A stretch of DNA of 64,000 bases from Amoebophrya sp. A120 (lineage: Eukaryota; Sar; Dinophyceae; Syndiniales; Amoebophryaceae): contig CAJINV010000002.1 in assembly GCA_905178155.1 (NCBI GenBank), forward strand, positions 12,533,621 through 12,597,620, written 5' to 3'. Made by a program: the position numbers and the translations under genes. A model generated the notes under the pieces. That model had not been told where the DNA came from and ran no database searches. It worked only from the letters and a program-made list of their open reading frames with translations. Positions within the stretch are counted from its first letter, which is position 1; each line of letters starts with the position of its first letter. Of this stretch, positions 23,224-34,300 are shown in pieces.

Positions 23224-23830
23224 TTACTGGCTCATTAACTCGTTTTCGTTATCCTTGTTTTTCGTCTGCTTCTCCGTACTTGGTAGTTGTACTATTATCG
23301 TGTTATCGTCGAGCAACTGCACCGAAGAAACTGGTTGAAGTCCAGAAGCTGCACCGACAACTGGCTGCGCTGCGGACTGGCTGTAAAAAAGCTTGATGCG
23401 TGACGTGGTGATGCCGAAAATGTTCTTTGGAGAAAAAGATGTTCTCGAGTCAGTATGATAGAAAGATGAACATGATGGACTCGATGCAGCGTGTGAGAAC
23501 GTAGAACAGCAAGTGTAGGTTTTGTCGATGATGAACTGATGCGTTGGGGAAACATGCACTGCATTAAAGTGCACCCCTTGCCATAAGCGAATATTCCGAC
23601 AAAGTGGGCGGCGCGGACCAAGACAGTCGTCTGATTTGGACCGGGTGGTAGTTGAGAATGTTGTTGGGATGCAGAGTTGTCGTAATCCCGGAATCCGCTG
23701 GGGCACTTGCGTTGGGGTTGAGCATGGTTGCATCCGGTGCGACATGCAGGATGTCCATGGCCGAGGTGTTCAGGCGACGGCGTTGTGCCGGTGGTTCCGA
23801 ACTCAGTTCGTCTGAACCCCACCCAAACAT
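23224..23830 (-). CDS. Possible small protein of unknown function
   Basis: Proposed exons 23830-23601 and 23380-23224, joined by a 220-nt GT-AG intron; 387 nt, 128 residues, phase consistent. Sequence starts MFGWGSDELSSEPPAQRRRL and ends in a charged tail (KQTKNKDNENELMSQ). Codon content (Pro/Ala/Ser-rich, few rare residues) looks more coding than the overlapping frames. No domain is recognised. It may be nuclear from the PAQRRRL basic patch, but that is weak. The start could lie further upstream in another exon. Confidence 0.4.
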
Positions 23831-24167
23831 CCCACCACTTATCCTGCTCCATCATACATTTTTGGTTCGCGTGTGGTTGCTCTGCAGGTGCTCCTTACTC
23901 ATTGTCAAATTTATTCATTAAGTTTAATTGATTGCATCATACAGGTGGACTCGGACCTTGTCGGGAGGGCGTCTAGGGCAATAAAGCAGTTGCAAATATA
24001 CTGAGAGCAAACAAAACGGCGCGGAATTCGCTAGTAGCCGTCAGCTTCTGCGTGAAACATCGAAGAAAAATTTTACACCTGGTCGAAAATCCTGCACTTA
24101 GTCACAAATCTTTTGTTTGTAATAGTTCGCAAATTATCTCTCCAGAGCCTCTGCGCTGAACACTAAA
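23831..24167. other. Intergenic, no gene seen
   Basis: 337 bp; contains the presumed 3' UTR of the next gene and the 5' region of the small gene. Confidence 0.4.
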
Positions 24168-25109
24168 TTAGCTGCTGCCCCCGTCTTGCGGATTCCCATG
24201 CTGCTGCTCGTTGAAGCGCTCTTTTGCAGCGGTCCTGCTCGTGATGTGCTCTTCTCCTCTCAAATGCGGTTCCTTCCTCGGCACAAAATCACCATGATGA
24301 GCCCCCTTTTCTGCGATTTGCCGGTATTGGTCCTCGCGAGTGATCCGGTTCCCGTTCTGATCTTGTCGAAAACACGGCTTCGGTCTTTTGTCCTTGTCGA
24401 GACAAACCTTACCCCGGTATGTCGCCCAGCAATGATCAAGCTTCTCATCATCTAGCACGTATGTGCCTGTCTCTGCGTCCTTGAAATAGCACGCAATGCA
24501 CTCGTTCTCTTCCACCGGCGGAAAACCCCTCAATACGTACTGCTTCGTCGGTGCCAGTTGTGTCAATGCTTCCCTGCTCCCGATTTCGTGGAGATGTACC
24601 GTTTCTTGCTCGAGGCCTCTGAGGTTTTGTCTCGACTTCAACGGCGTCGCTTTCGAGTTACTGGCTCCTTTCAGAATGCTCGTCGGCTTCACGTTCATCT
24701 CTACCCCGGTGATCCAAGTGCAATGCTTACTTACGATGTGTAGGAAGTCTTCATCGGAATCGGACTCCGACCCGTCGGTTTCATTGCTGCGCGAAGCTAT
24801 CACAGCCCCGTGGCGCGGCATCGCACCGTGTGGTTTCTTGCGTCCCAACTTCTTCGGGTGCGGACCGAAATTCACATATGCAGCATCTCGGCGAACAGGG
24901 GCAGGCTCTGCCGTCACCACGACTGGAGTTGTTTCTTCGCGCCGGCGCGGCATAAATTGCGTCGAACCTGCTTCCTTGTAGCGAACGTCAATGGTTGCGC
25001 CTTCAATCTGGGAAGTTTGCAACGCAAAAGCGAGCAGCAGGCTAAGCCTAACGCATGAGAAAAGACCATAATAATTTCTCGCAGTTGCAGGCGAAGGAGA
25101 GGCCATCAT
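24168..25109 (-). CDS. Predicted secreted protein, unknown family
   Basis: 313 residues from the first ATG (25109; a second ATG follows at once). The N-terminus has a basic lead-in and a hydrophobic core LSLLLAFALQTSQIEGA, a good signal peptide, so the product likely enters the secretory pathway. The mature part is basic and polar, with a Ser/Asp acidic patch (SESDSDEDF), SILKGASNSK, and a C-terminal region with paired cysteines (ECIACYF, DHCWATYRGKVC, KPCF) that could form disulphides. Ends in a Gln/Gly-rich tail. No transmembrane segment or known domain. It is first of three consecutive predicted secreted proteins; in a parasite these would be effector candidates, which is inference only. 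The open frame extends 12 codons upstream without ATG. Confidence 0.7.
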   Translation of the reverse strand: MMASPSPATARNYYGLFSCVRLSLLLAFALQTSQIEGATIDVRYKEAGSTQFMPRRREETTPVVVTAEPAPVRRDAAYVNFGPHPKKLGRKKPHGAMPRHGAVIASRSNETDGSESDSDEDFLHIVSKHCTWITGVEMNVKPTSILKGASNSKATPLKSRQNLRGLEQETVHLHEIGSREALTQLAPTKQYVLRGFPPVEENECIACYFKDAETGTYVLDDEKLDHCWATYRGKVCLDKDKRPKPCFRQDQNGNRITREDQYRQIAEKGAHHGDFVPRKEPHLRGEEHITSRTAAKERFNEQQHGNPQDGGSS

Positions 25110-26893
25110 GTGAGAGACAGGGGAAATGAAGTACACAAAGCCCACACTATAAATGCTTCAAAAACTGATCTCCGCAATTCTATACGGGAAAAGCCGCCAA
25201 AAAAGCAAAACACTCGCACAAAAGTTAAGTGGCTTAAACTAAAGTAGTTGAATATTGTGTGTCTTCCAGAAATTTGTGAGCGTCGGGCAGTCGCTTTTCC
25301 TTGTTCGCAAGGAAGTAGCTAAAAGCTTAGGGTTTTAATAGACGTCAATAATCTGGCAGCGATAGAGACAACTCCTCCGCAACAGAACCAGGGACCCGAG
25401 TCAATAGCAAAACGGTGCACAAAATGACTAGGATTAGCTACGTAAACTGTGGCGATAGGTCTTTTTTTGAAGAGGTTGCGCAATCCTTATTATTTGAGGA
25501 CACCATCGCCATCGCCAACCGAGAAGATGATGAACTTGAGCAAGTTATGGATTTTTGGTGAATGCTGAACTCCAGCTTCTACTTTCGGTCAAATAATGGA
25601 TCTGAGTCACATGATCTTCTTGTCCCAAATCATTTGCTTCTTAATTTGGTTTCGGCTATCGGATCTGAATGTGACATTTTGTGCCACAGTAGCAAAGACA
25701 AAACCGATTGTAGTGCGCGACTCGCGCTGGCACTGAGTTGGATCTGCGGACGTGTGCGGGTCTGTTCGATCTGCATTTCACATCAAAGCCCGAGCCTGCG
25801 AAAATCTGCGACCTGCGCACACTCGCGATGTTATCATCGCACTGCTCTGATTGAAATCCGCATAACCACGAACAGGAGCAGACACAATCAAAACCGAGAA
25901 TGCGGCCAATTTTCAATAGACCACACTGTCTGACTCACACAAGTACCACCCGCAAAAAACCGAACCGGTGGAGACCTCCAGTGACAGAACTCCGATCGAC
26001 CATGTGTGCATCTAATGAAGCGACCTTCATCTATCTTTTCTCGAATTCACGGAACAACAAATATCATCGTATCATCTAAGTATGTCCATGCCTCGAACAC
26101 ATCAACGAACAGCCACAGCACAGCGTTTCCGCCGTCCAATCGAAGTCACTCTGCATTTCCACTGCGGGTTCAATTCCTTCTCAGTCTCGGTACGTTGCTT
26201 TCATTTTTGTCTTTCAGTTTTCAGTCAAACTCAGACTGTCGTGCTGAATGACGCAAATTGATAAAACACACTAGACCGGGCAAGTTTCGTCGAGACACAA
26301 CTCCGGATATAATTTGTTTCCGACATTCATTGTCGTGCTCAGACATAAACTCCCTGAGAACTTTTTGAGGTGGGCGAATTGCTAAAGGATTTCTGGGGGA
26401 AGATTATAACCGCTCTTTTATAGTTTGCTTGTACGCAATTCTGACCTCCAGATTCAAAAAACCATTGGCTTGCGATTGTAGTTCTAGTTGTGGATGCGAT
26501 TACAATTTTCATGAGGGGGTTCCTCTACTTCAATCTCAATCATACACGGATGCAAAACGAAAACTCACACGACTTCATCCTACTGCTCGCTAAAGTATTC
26601 AAAAAGTTCAAATACTTGCATCTCCCACGCAGTTCCTATACCATTACCACCCGCTCAACGACAAATTACTTATGAACAAACTTTGTACAACAGTAGTGCT
26701 TTTGACTGAGCTCCCGAGAAAAGATAGAATCATGATCGCGAAACGGGACAGTCAATGACAGTGTGGTGGTGGTTTCTGCCGCAATGAAGATGCCCATAAA
26801 TTTCTGCCAGGAAAACAAAACTTAAACTTATGCCCTCATTCGCATACATATATCCCTTGACGCGCGTCCACCTGCGTGGTCTACGATGCTTTT
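25110..26893. other. 1.8-kb intergenic, no gene seen
   Basis: AT-rich. A plus-strand frame (25562-25933) and a minus-strand frame (25656-25916) overlap each other and neither has recognisable features. Confidence 0.5.
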
Positions 26894-27901
26894 CTAGTGG
26901 TCATCGCCCTCCTCGTCGTCCGCATCGTAGCCGCTTTCTTCGTTCCGAAACACGACCGCGGCGTCTTCATCATCGATAATATTTTTCCCGCACTGTTTCG
27001 CTGGTTGTCGTGCGTGAAGACTATCGATTTTACTTTTCCGGCAGTGTTCGCTCCTCACCATCAAGTGTTGCGGGAAGGGTAACAAAAGCGGGTGGCCAGG
27101 TTGACAATGAATAACGCGTATTACGCACTGCTCCCCATTTTCATTTTTCGATGAATAAAATACACCTCGCCCCCAAGAACCCTTGGCTTTTCGGCGTCTT
27201 CGTCCGCACTTAGTCTTAGAATGCTTCGATTTGTTCCGCTTCGGCACCTCCTGTTCCTCTTCCTCCTGGTCCGCATCATCGCCTCCTTTGAACTCGTTCC
27301 AAGCATCCGCAAGACGCTTGCCGGCCACCGGCTCCCCGGCGGCATCGATCCCGAAGGAAAACTTTGGCTCACCGTCCGGCGTGTCGAAGGTGAACGTGCA
27401 ACCCTCGTACCCCGGTGGAGGTACAGCCCAGCGGTGCTTTCCGCCAACCTTTGTTGCTCCTTTGGTGGCCCGCAGCCACTCCTCCTCGCTTTCGACTCCC
27501 AGTGCGGCCCAGCCCTCCTTCGTCGTCGGAAGCTCATGGAATTGTTCTACCACGGGCTCGCGCCAGCTCCCCGACTTTGACTTTCGCTCTTTCGCAGCCC
27601 CAACCGCATCCTCGTCGTCTTCACAGACTGGTTCAAAATGGTCAAAACAATCGTCACTCCACGCAGTTTGGGTGCTGGCATCGGCGCTGCCTTTGCCTTT
27701 CTTCAAAATCCCGCGCGGTGGCGGACTCCACTCTACGTGTTTGCCTTCGTCAGTACTAACTTTCCCCTGCACGGGCGCTGCAAGCCCCGCAGAAAGGGGG
27801 TTCGTCAACGCACCTCCCGCGATTGGCTGGCTTTCGAGGAGACGAAGTCCCCACGAGAGCTCTGCAAGCAGAGCAGGAAGCAAGACTAACCCGGCCCGCA
27901 T
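26894..27901 (-). CDS. Predicted secreted protein with WAVPPPG motif (1)
   Basis: Single exon, 335 residues, ATG at 27901. Clear signal peptide: MRAGLVLLPALLAELSWG. The mature protein has a disordered N-terminal part with GILKKGKG and an acidic patch, then a block with EEEWLRATKGATK, RWAVPPPGYEGCTF (codons near 27400-27436) and RLADAWNEFK, which is also present in the protein at 29129-30688. A basic run (KRNKSKHSKTKCGRRRRKAK) follows and the tail is acidic (YDADDEEGDDH). The basic run could act as a nuclear-localisation signal if the protein is delivered into a host cell, but nothing proves export. Family unknown to me. Confidence 0.75.
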   Translation of the reverse strand: MRAGLVLLPALLAELSWGLRLLESQPIAGGALTNPLSAGLAAPVQGKVSTDEGKHVEWSPPPRGILKKGKGSADASTQTAWSDDCFDHFEPVCEDDEDAVGAAKERKSKSGSWREPVVEQFHELPTTKEGWAALGVESEEEWLRATKGATKVGGKHRWAVPPPGYEGCTFTFDTPDGEPKFSFGIDAAGEPVAGKRLADAWNEFKGGDDADQEEEEQEVPKRNKSKHSKTKCGRRRRKAKGSWGRGVFYSSKNENGEQCVIRVIHCQPGHPLLLPFPQHLMVRSEHCRKSKIDSLHARQPAKQCGKNIIDDEDAAVVFRNEESGYDADDEEGDDH

Positions 27902-29128
27902 TCTTTTGACGATGTACTTATTTATTTCTAGTGGCCTACGCGATCATCAAAGTGGCAAGATCTGCAGCTTTTGTACCGTTCAAATTTGTTCAAAGCAGTG
28001 GCGATGCCGTCTCCATATGATATCAGATAGCTAGTCTATGGTAGAGATACTTTTTTCTTCAAGTTTGTAGATCAACTCAGTTACTTATACTACTTCTTAG
28101 AATTACTTCAATACTGTCGTCGACCTCGACGTCGCAGATACTGATATGCCACGCCTGGTCCTGTAAGTGTAGAAGCAAATGATTTTCATGTTCATCAAAA
28201 CATGCGCATTTTTGTCTCTGTCTCACTTTCGCGGCTTTTTGGTGATCGATATTCTTTCCTGGTGATTTTGGTGATCCTTTGATTTGTCATCAAGAGCCTG
28301 GACGTAGCTTTTTCCATTTGAAAAAGAACCGAGCTGTCTATGCTTGCATGATCCATGCATCGTAAATTTCATGCATCGATTTCATCATTTGACACGAGAT
28401 CTGTGATCTTTTCTTGACGAGCTTCACCTAGATATAGATTCATTCATCTTCATTGCGAACAGCCACAATACTTAGTCGAGTGGCCGATGGCAATGACTCG
28501 AGTGAACTATCACGATGAAGGTGGTGGACAAGATGGAATCAAGTCCTGAGGCGATTTCTCTGTGGCATCATCTGGGCAAAGACAGTTCGGATATACAACA
28601 CATGAGCTGTACTACAAGTGGTGGTAATCGTTTGCCAACCAACATCGCGTCGACGCTGTCGTCTCGAGAAATCAGTCGCCACGCTGCTCAGAACGAACTG
28701 GAACAAGATGCATACGCGACCATTACCTCATCTTTAAATTACAATCTGCGTGCGCCCTTTCTTTACACACAACAAAGCTTGGCAAAGAGTAAGTAGTCAA
28801 TATTTTAGCTTTGCTTCTCTGAGTCTAACGCACTGATCCTTGCATCGCCATTGCGTTTACGAATTCGAATGAAATCATACATTACAAGTTGACTGCAACT
28901 TGGTTCATTTGTCGAAGGTGCATTCGTGCCTCGCAAACAACACGAATCTTCTAAAAAAAGCTGGGGCAGGATCCCTTTCGTTGTATCGAAATCGACCGCC
29001 AGCATGTGTTGGTCAATGCACTGCGCAAGTGGTTTTGTCAAGAGTCGCTGGAGAAAGATGAACTCCATCTACCGCCTTGTCCCTCCAGTAAGTGAGGTCG
29101 ACAGTACGGCTCTCCCGAAGACACCTAC
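27902..29128. other. 1.2-kb intergenic, no firm gene
   Basis: A 93-codon plus-strand frame at 28515-28796 and an 87-codon minus-strand frame at 28805-29068 are present; neither has a recognisable domain, and a plus-strand gene would break the uniform orientation. Confidence 0.45.
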
Positions 29129-30688
29129 CTACTGTGGATGGGCAGATGCAGATATTTCGTTTTTTTCCGGCGTCTGCCTCGCTTTTAGTTCCGCCAGGAT
29201 CTCCAACCTTTTTGTTCTCGCCTGCTGGGCTCGCCGAACGAGCTCGGCTCGTTTCTCTTCGGTCATTTGCTCATGCTTGTCCATCACGGGAAGGCGCTGA
29301 CTGGCGCGGTAGGCGTTCCAAGCGGCGTCCAAGGTCGGATAGAAGACCGCATCCCCCGTGTGCTCGGCTCCGCTGCGGACGTAGACGAGAGAGCAGCTTG
29401 TACCTTCGGCTCCAGCAGTTTCACTCCTGCCATCAGCAGCAGCATCTTGATTAACTATTACTCTTTCATCGCTCGTTTTCTTCTGTAGTACGACGGCCTC
29501 GAACCCGGGCGGTGGCACGGCCCACCTCTCATGCATAGCATGGTGCCGCCATTTTTCGGGAATACCGCTTGGCTCCTGGGCCTTTGAGACCTCCAGGCTG
29601 TACTGGCACTCTTCGTTCAAGTGCTGATCCGAAGCGAACCACACCCGCAGCTTGGCCCGAGACTTCAAGGCAACCGGTGAACTACCAGTCGACACGGGAC
29701 CACTCTCGTCAGCTTTCGATGGAACTTGTTCTTCTGGTGGTCGTGCGATAGTGACGTTATTTCTCGTGTGGTCTGCGCTTCGTGTTCGTGCATCTCTGCT
29801 TTCTATTTCTGGGAGCGTTTCTTGGCTGCAACGGCGCACCGCGTCGTCAAGGGCCAGCATTTGCTCGGGACGGCTTGCGCCGACAATGTTGTCGTCGCCA
29901 GGAGGCTCCGGGGTTATCTCCGGGGGACGCTGAAAGTCGTTGTACCCTCGTCTCTTAAACATTTGTGTGCTTGATGCAGGAGCACCCGATTTCTCGTGAT
30001 CGGAGGTTGGCTCACCACCTATCACTCTTCCTGGAGTCCCTGTCGCAGAGCGCACAGGCGTAGCACGATCAGTCACTGGAATCTCCTCGCGGTCGAGAGA
30101 AGATGGACGGGTCGCAGCAGTGGCGCTCATCCGGTCAACATTTCCTTCTACCGGAGGTACAGTTTTTAATTCTGGGATAGGGAGAGGTTGTGCAAAATTT
30201 CTATCTGTGGTAATAGCGCAGTCCCGTATCTCCTCGGGGCTGCTCCTACGATGATCCTCGTCATTGTTTTGTGTGCGGCTCCGTGCAACCAACTGCTCTA
30301 GCTCGAGTTCGTTCTGCCCGAGTCCCAGAGACTCGTAAAACAGCTCGTGGTCTCTATCATATTCATCGTCAACACCTTCCTCGCGCTCCCCCGGCTCCCG
30401 GTCGTAGCTGCCCCGCCGCTCGCTACTGGCTAGACCGCGTAGCATTCTGTCGATCTCCGCATTGGTACGACGCCGCGGTGTGCTGCTCGTTGTGGTAGTC
30501 GTCGTCGACGCGAGATTCGTGGCGATAGGTAGCGCTGAAGACGCTAATACAGGTGTTGGCGGCGGGGCAGAAAAAGCGCCGAAAAAATGCGGCTCAGTGA
30601 GCTGCAACAGCAGGAGTGCAGAAAATGCCATCGCTGCTCTCAACACACTGCGAAGTTGCTGCGTCATACTAAGCCGCGTGGTCACCAT
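29129..30688 (-). CDS. Predicted secreted protein with WAVPPPG motif (2)
   Basis: 519 residues from the ATG at 30688 (another ATG at 30667). Signal peptide core AAMAFSALLLLQLT, with cleavage likely near GAFSAPPP. A long Ser/Thr/Pro-rich, acidic, probably disordered middle is followed by a compact C-terminal block: RWAVPPPGFEAVVL (codons near 29500-29530), CSLVYVRSG and TLDAAWNAYRAS, matching order and spacing in the protein at 26894-27901. The last ~60 residues are a charged helix rich in Arg, Ala and Glu (RAELVRRAQQARTKRLEIL), possibly a coiled coil. The two share the WAVPPPG[YF]E...DAWN block and little else, so the block is probably a small domain. Function unknown. Confidence 0.75.
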   Translation of the reverse strand: MVTTRLSMTQQLRSVLRAAMAFSALLLLQLTEPHFFGAFSAPPPTPVLASSALPIATNLASTTTTTTSSTPRRRTNAEIDRMLRGLASSERRGSYDREPGEREEGVDDEYDRDHELFYESLGLGQNELELEQLVARSRTQNNDEDHRRSSPEEIRDCAITTDRNFAQPLPIPELKTVPPVEGNVDRMSATAATRPSSLDREEIPVTDRATPVRSATGTPGRVIGGEPTSDHEKSGAPASSTQMFKRRGYNDFQRPPEITPEPPGDDNIVGASRPEQMLALDDAVRRCSQETLPEIESRDARTRSADHTRNNVTIARPPEEQVPSKADESGPVSTGSSPVALKSRAKLRVWFASDQHLNEECQYSLEVSKAQEPSGIPEKWRHHAMHERWAVPPPGFEAVVLQKKTSDERVIVNQDAAADGRSETAGAEGTSCSLVYVRSGAEHTGDAVFYPTLDAAWNAYRASQRLPVMDKHEQMTEEKRAELVRRAQQARTKRLEILAELKARQTPEKNEISASAHPQ

Positions 30689-31380
30689 CACGGTAAGTAG
30701 TGTCACGTGTCGTTAGTGCAGCGAACCGAAAGCGAACTCGATATTAAAGCACGCCTGCTACTTTTACTTCCGTGTCAACCGCGCCGCAACACAGTAAACT
30801 AGACAACACGAAGTTTTACGATCTGAAACGATCGTGTGCTGTTGTACCCGGCTGTGCAACACAAAGTCTACGACTCTACTACCTAAAACTGAAGTCCTAC
30901 TGCCCTACATAAGCAAGGGGAAGACCAAATGACAAAAACGAAAACCATGCGACCTGCAGAAAGCATAGTGATAGATCGATATTGTTGAGATGGCACAAAC
31001 GTACAAGCTGAAAGAGTGCAGATGTCGGTCAAATGTCGAGGTCTCTTGTCTACTTCTTAAAGTGCAAAAAGACTGACTGGCACGATCATCGCGCTCTACT
31101 ATTAACTTCCGGTTTGATTTAATAAGCGATCGCATTCCAGTTTCCAACAGATCGGGAATGAGGAAGAGAACAACAGCACAGGCAATACAACCACAAATTC
31201 TCACATCTTGTGGCGCAGTCGCACACCACACCTGCCTCGAAGCATTTATATCGTGTTTTCCGTACTTAATGCTTCCGAATGGGTTCTTTGTTCGTGCTCC
31301 GGTTGATATAATTGGATTGTCAACTTTGACATGTCGCGGTTGCGTGCGACTGAGAAGCAATTTTTCATCTCTCATCTTCC
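30689..31380. other. Intergenic, no gene seen
   Basis: 692 bp upstream of the secreted-protein gene and downstream of the giant gene; a 161-codon minus-strand frame here overlaps the giant gene's stop and looks like 3' UTR. Confidence 0.45.
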
Positions 31381-34300
31381 CTAGGAGCACATCATGTAAA
31401 GTTTGCAGTCGTCTTGCTGTAACGCGATCGGGACATTTTTGATGAACCTGACGTCGCGCATTTGCCCGACCACGTTCTCGATCCGCAGAATCCAGTACCG
31501 GTCTGACCAGCGCCAGGCTGCGACCAGCTCCTGGAGACTTACTTCAAACACATCGCGCTGTTTCTTCGGCGTGGCTTTCACTTCCACGAGAATGTAGGCC
31601 GCCGCTGCTCTTTGCGCGGGCGCAGATCCAGTTCCCGGCCCGGCGGCGTTAATCAGGAAGAGTTCCTGCAGTCGCTTGTCGTTGATTTCGAATTTTTTCG
31701 TGGCCCCGCCCGCTGCGGGCAAGACCAGTTCCGAAAAGTATCGTTGCACGTCGGACAACCGATCCTCGGAGGCGAAATCGGCTTGATCGGCTTTGCGAAT
31801 GATGAAGTCAAACGGCAGACCGGCCTCATCAAATTCGTTCAGCCACAAGACCGCGTAGCCCATCTTCATGAGCACGGTCTTAGCCTGCTGCTCCCCGAGT
31901 TCACCGATCAGGTTCTGCACTTCCGGATCGACATTCTGAGGGTTTTGCTGTATTTTCTTTTCCAACTGCTTCCTTTTCCCTTCTTCCTGCGGGTTGGCCT
32001 GCTCTTGTCGCACCTCCGCGTTCTGCGGGTGCCGCTCCCCGGGCACCTTTTTCTGGTGCTTGATGCGGAACATCAGGTCCTTGTCCTTTTTCGTCAGCAG
32101 CTTCTGGAAGTCCTGCCCCGTCAGGTCGACAGGGCGGTCCTGGTTGGTGGTTGTACCGCCATCATTTGCCAAACTCATGCTGTCCGCAGCATTTCGATCA
32201 CCTTCTTGTCCCGTTTGCTCCGACTTATTTTTGGCAAGCTGTCCCTCTGGACCTGCAGAGCCTCCGCTATGCTGGAACGAGGGCGAGCCGCCGTGATCGT
32301 GGTCCCCCGGACCGCGCAGGTCCTCTTGCTTCATCACTCGCTGCGATGCCTGGGCGGGGAAGGGTGCATTCTGCGCGCCGGTCTGGCCCATGGCTTGGTT
32401 TCGCCTCGACTGGATAAAATGCTGCTGGGCCGCGTAAGCGTCTTCCGCGATTCGAGACAGCGCCCCCTCCGTTTTCTGCATTTTCCTTGGCGGACCTTTG
32501 ACTACGGCATCAGCATCCTCCTCGCTGCCGAGCAGCTTCAGCTGACGCAGGGCCTCCTCTTCCTGCTTCTTGGCCTCCAAAATTTCGGTGAAGTCCACTC
32601 CTGCCCGCGTGTCCGGCTCATCCAGAGACGAGAGCCGAGGCCGCTTCGCCTCGTTTTCCGTCACAACTGCATCGAAGCGAACCGAGGAAGAAGCCCCTGC
32701 TGTAGTCCCTGGAGCACCCAGTTGCAGCTGCGAAAAGCTCTCGAATCCTTCGCTCCGCTTCGCTCGGTTTTGCTGCCGCGCCTGCTCCCGGGCCGCCTTC
32801 TGTTCCGCGTCGAGTCTTGCACGGTGCGCGAGTTCGTGCTCGTAGGCATCGTAAATAAGGCGCTGGAAGAAGTTCTTGTCGCGCTCGGTTTCATTCTTTT
32901 GTTGTTCTTGTTCATTTTCCTCTCCGATTTTATTGCTTTGAAATGCAGATACCGTCGTACTTTCTCGACCGAAAAAGCTCGCGAGCTCGTCTGGCAAGGC
33001 GGCATCCTCAGCCATGCCCTCGTCCTCGTGCTGCGCAGCACCTTCTTCCTCCGCACCGTTCTGTCCGTCCACTTGCCTCATCGCCGCAGCGAGGGAGTGC
33101 TGCACATCGTAGCATTTGTCGTCCTTTCCGTACACTGACGACCGCACGCAGGTATCGATGCGCTCCTCCATCAGACGCACTTCCTGTTGGACACCTTCCA
33201 GAACCCACGAGGGGATCAGTACCTCCTTCGCGTACGCCTCTGGGTGTCGCAGCATCTTTTCCGTCGGCTCTGAAATACCGCTCGCAGGGACGTTTTTCAA
33301 CAACTCCGGAACCAGGACGGCTGCGACGGGTTCAAAGCACCGCGTACAGAAATAGTGCCAGAAGTTTTCCAGTGTTTCGCCGCTGATCGTCTTTCCATCG
33401 CGGCCGAACTCGTTCGCGACCAGCTGGAGCTGCGTCTGGAGGATTTTCGAAGCGAAAACTTGCGACTTTTCCAGCAGGAGCGACTCCGGAGACCATTGCG
33501 CACTAGTCGCGGCACCACCTCGTCTTCGGTTCTGAGCCACGGCCCTGCGGTTCCCGCGAAATGGCAAGGCGCACTCCACGGAAGCCGTGGCAGTGACGCC
33601 AACGAAGGGCTCGAGGTCAAACGCGGTGCTGGGAGGAAGTGTTGCGGTATCGGTGTAATTATCGACGTCGTAAAGAGACACTAAGCCGTTGCTATCCGTA
33701 GTGCGAATGATCTCTTGCAATCTCGTAAACGAATCCGCGGCTGCAACGTGGTTCGCGCCCGACAGCGGGGCGCAGAGAAACGATTTGCTCGTCTCTGCTG
33801 CATCTGCAAGCAGACCGCCAGCCCCAACAGCCGGAAGACAAATGCAACGCTGTTTAGAGATTTTCTTCGCCCCCGTTGCGGAAGCAGTACCTGCACTGCT
33901 GTAGTTGTATTGTTCCTCGCCTGTAATCATGTCATTCTCCTTTTTCCCGCCAGAAGACTGCTGCAAGACGTAAACTTCCAAATCCTGTAACTTTTCCCAC
34001 AGCGCCTTCGCGATTTTCCGCAATTTCCCCTTTGCGTCGTGGTTCAAAGATCGAAGCGCGGCATTATACGAAAACTTTGCCAATCCGTGGTCAAAAAGGT
34101 CCAAGCTCAGCTGCAAAACGCGCAAAAACACACTCTTCAAGTAAAGCGCGTCACAGTTCGCCAACAGAACAGTGGCAGCCTTTGCCGCAAGCTTCTCTCG
34201 CTCCGGCTCCTCGAGCACGGAAAAGTCGGCGTGAAACAGCCGTCTTCTGGTGGTGCGCAAGTCAAACACGACGGCCTGTAGCGACACTGGTCGGCCTGAC

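Noticed and set aside
26150-26190. tRNA-like B box (GGTTCAATTCC)
   Set aside because: No matching A box, acceptor stem or anticodon arm at the right distance.
28515-28796. 93-codon plus-strand open frame beginning at an ATG
   Set aside because: No domain or neighbouring support; length is within chance expectation.
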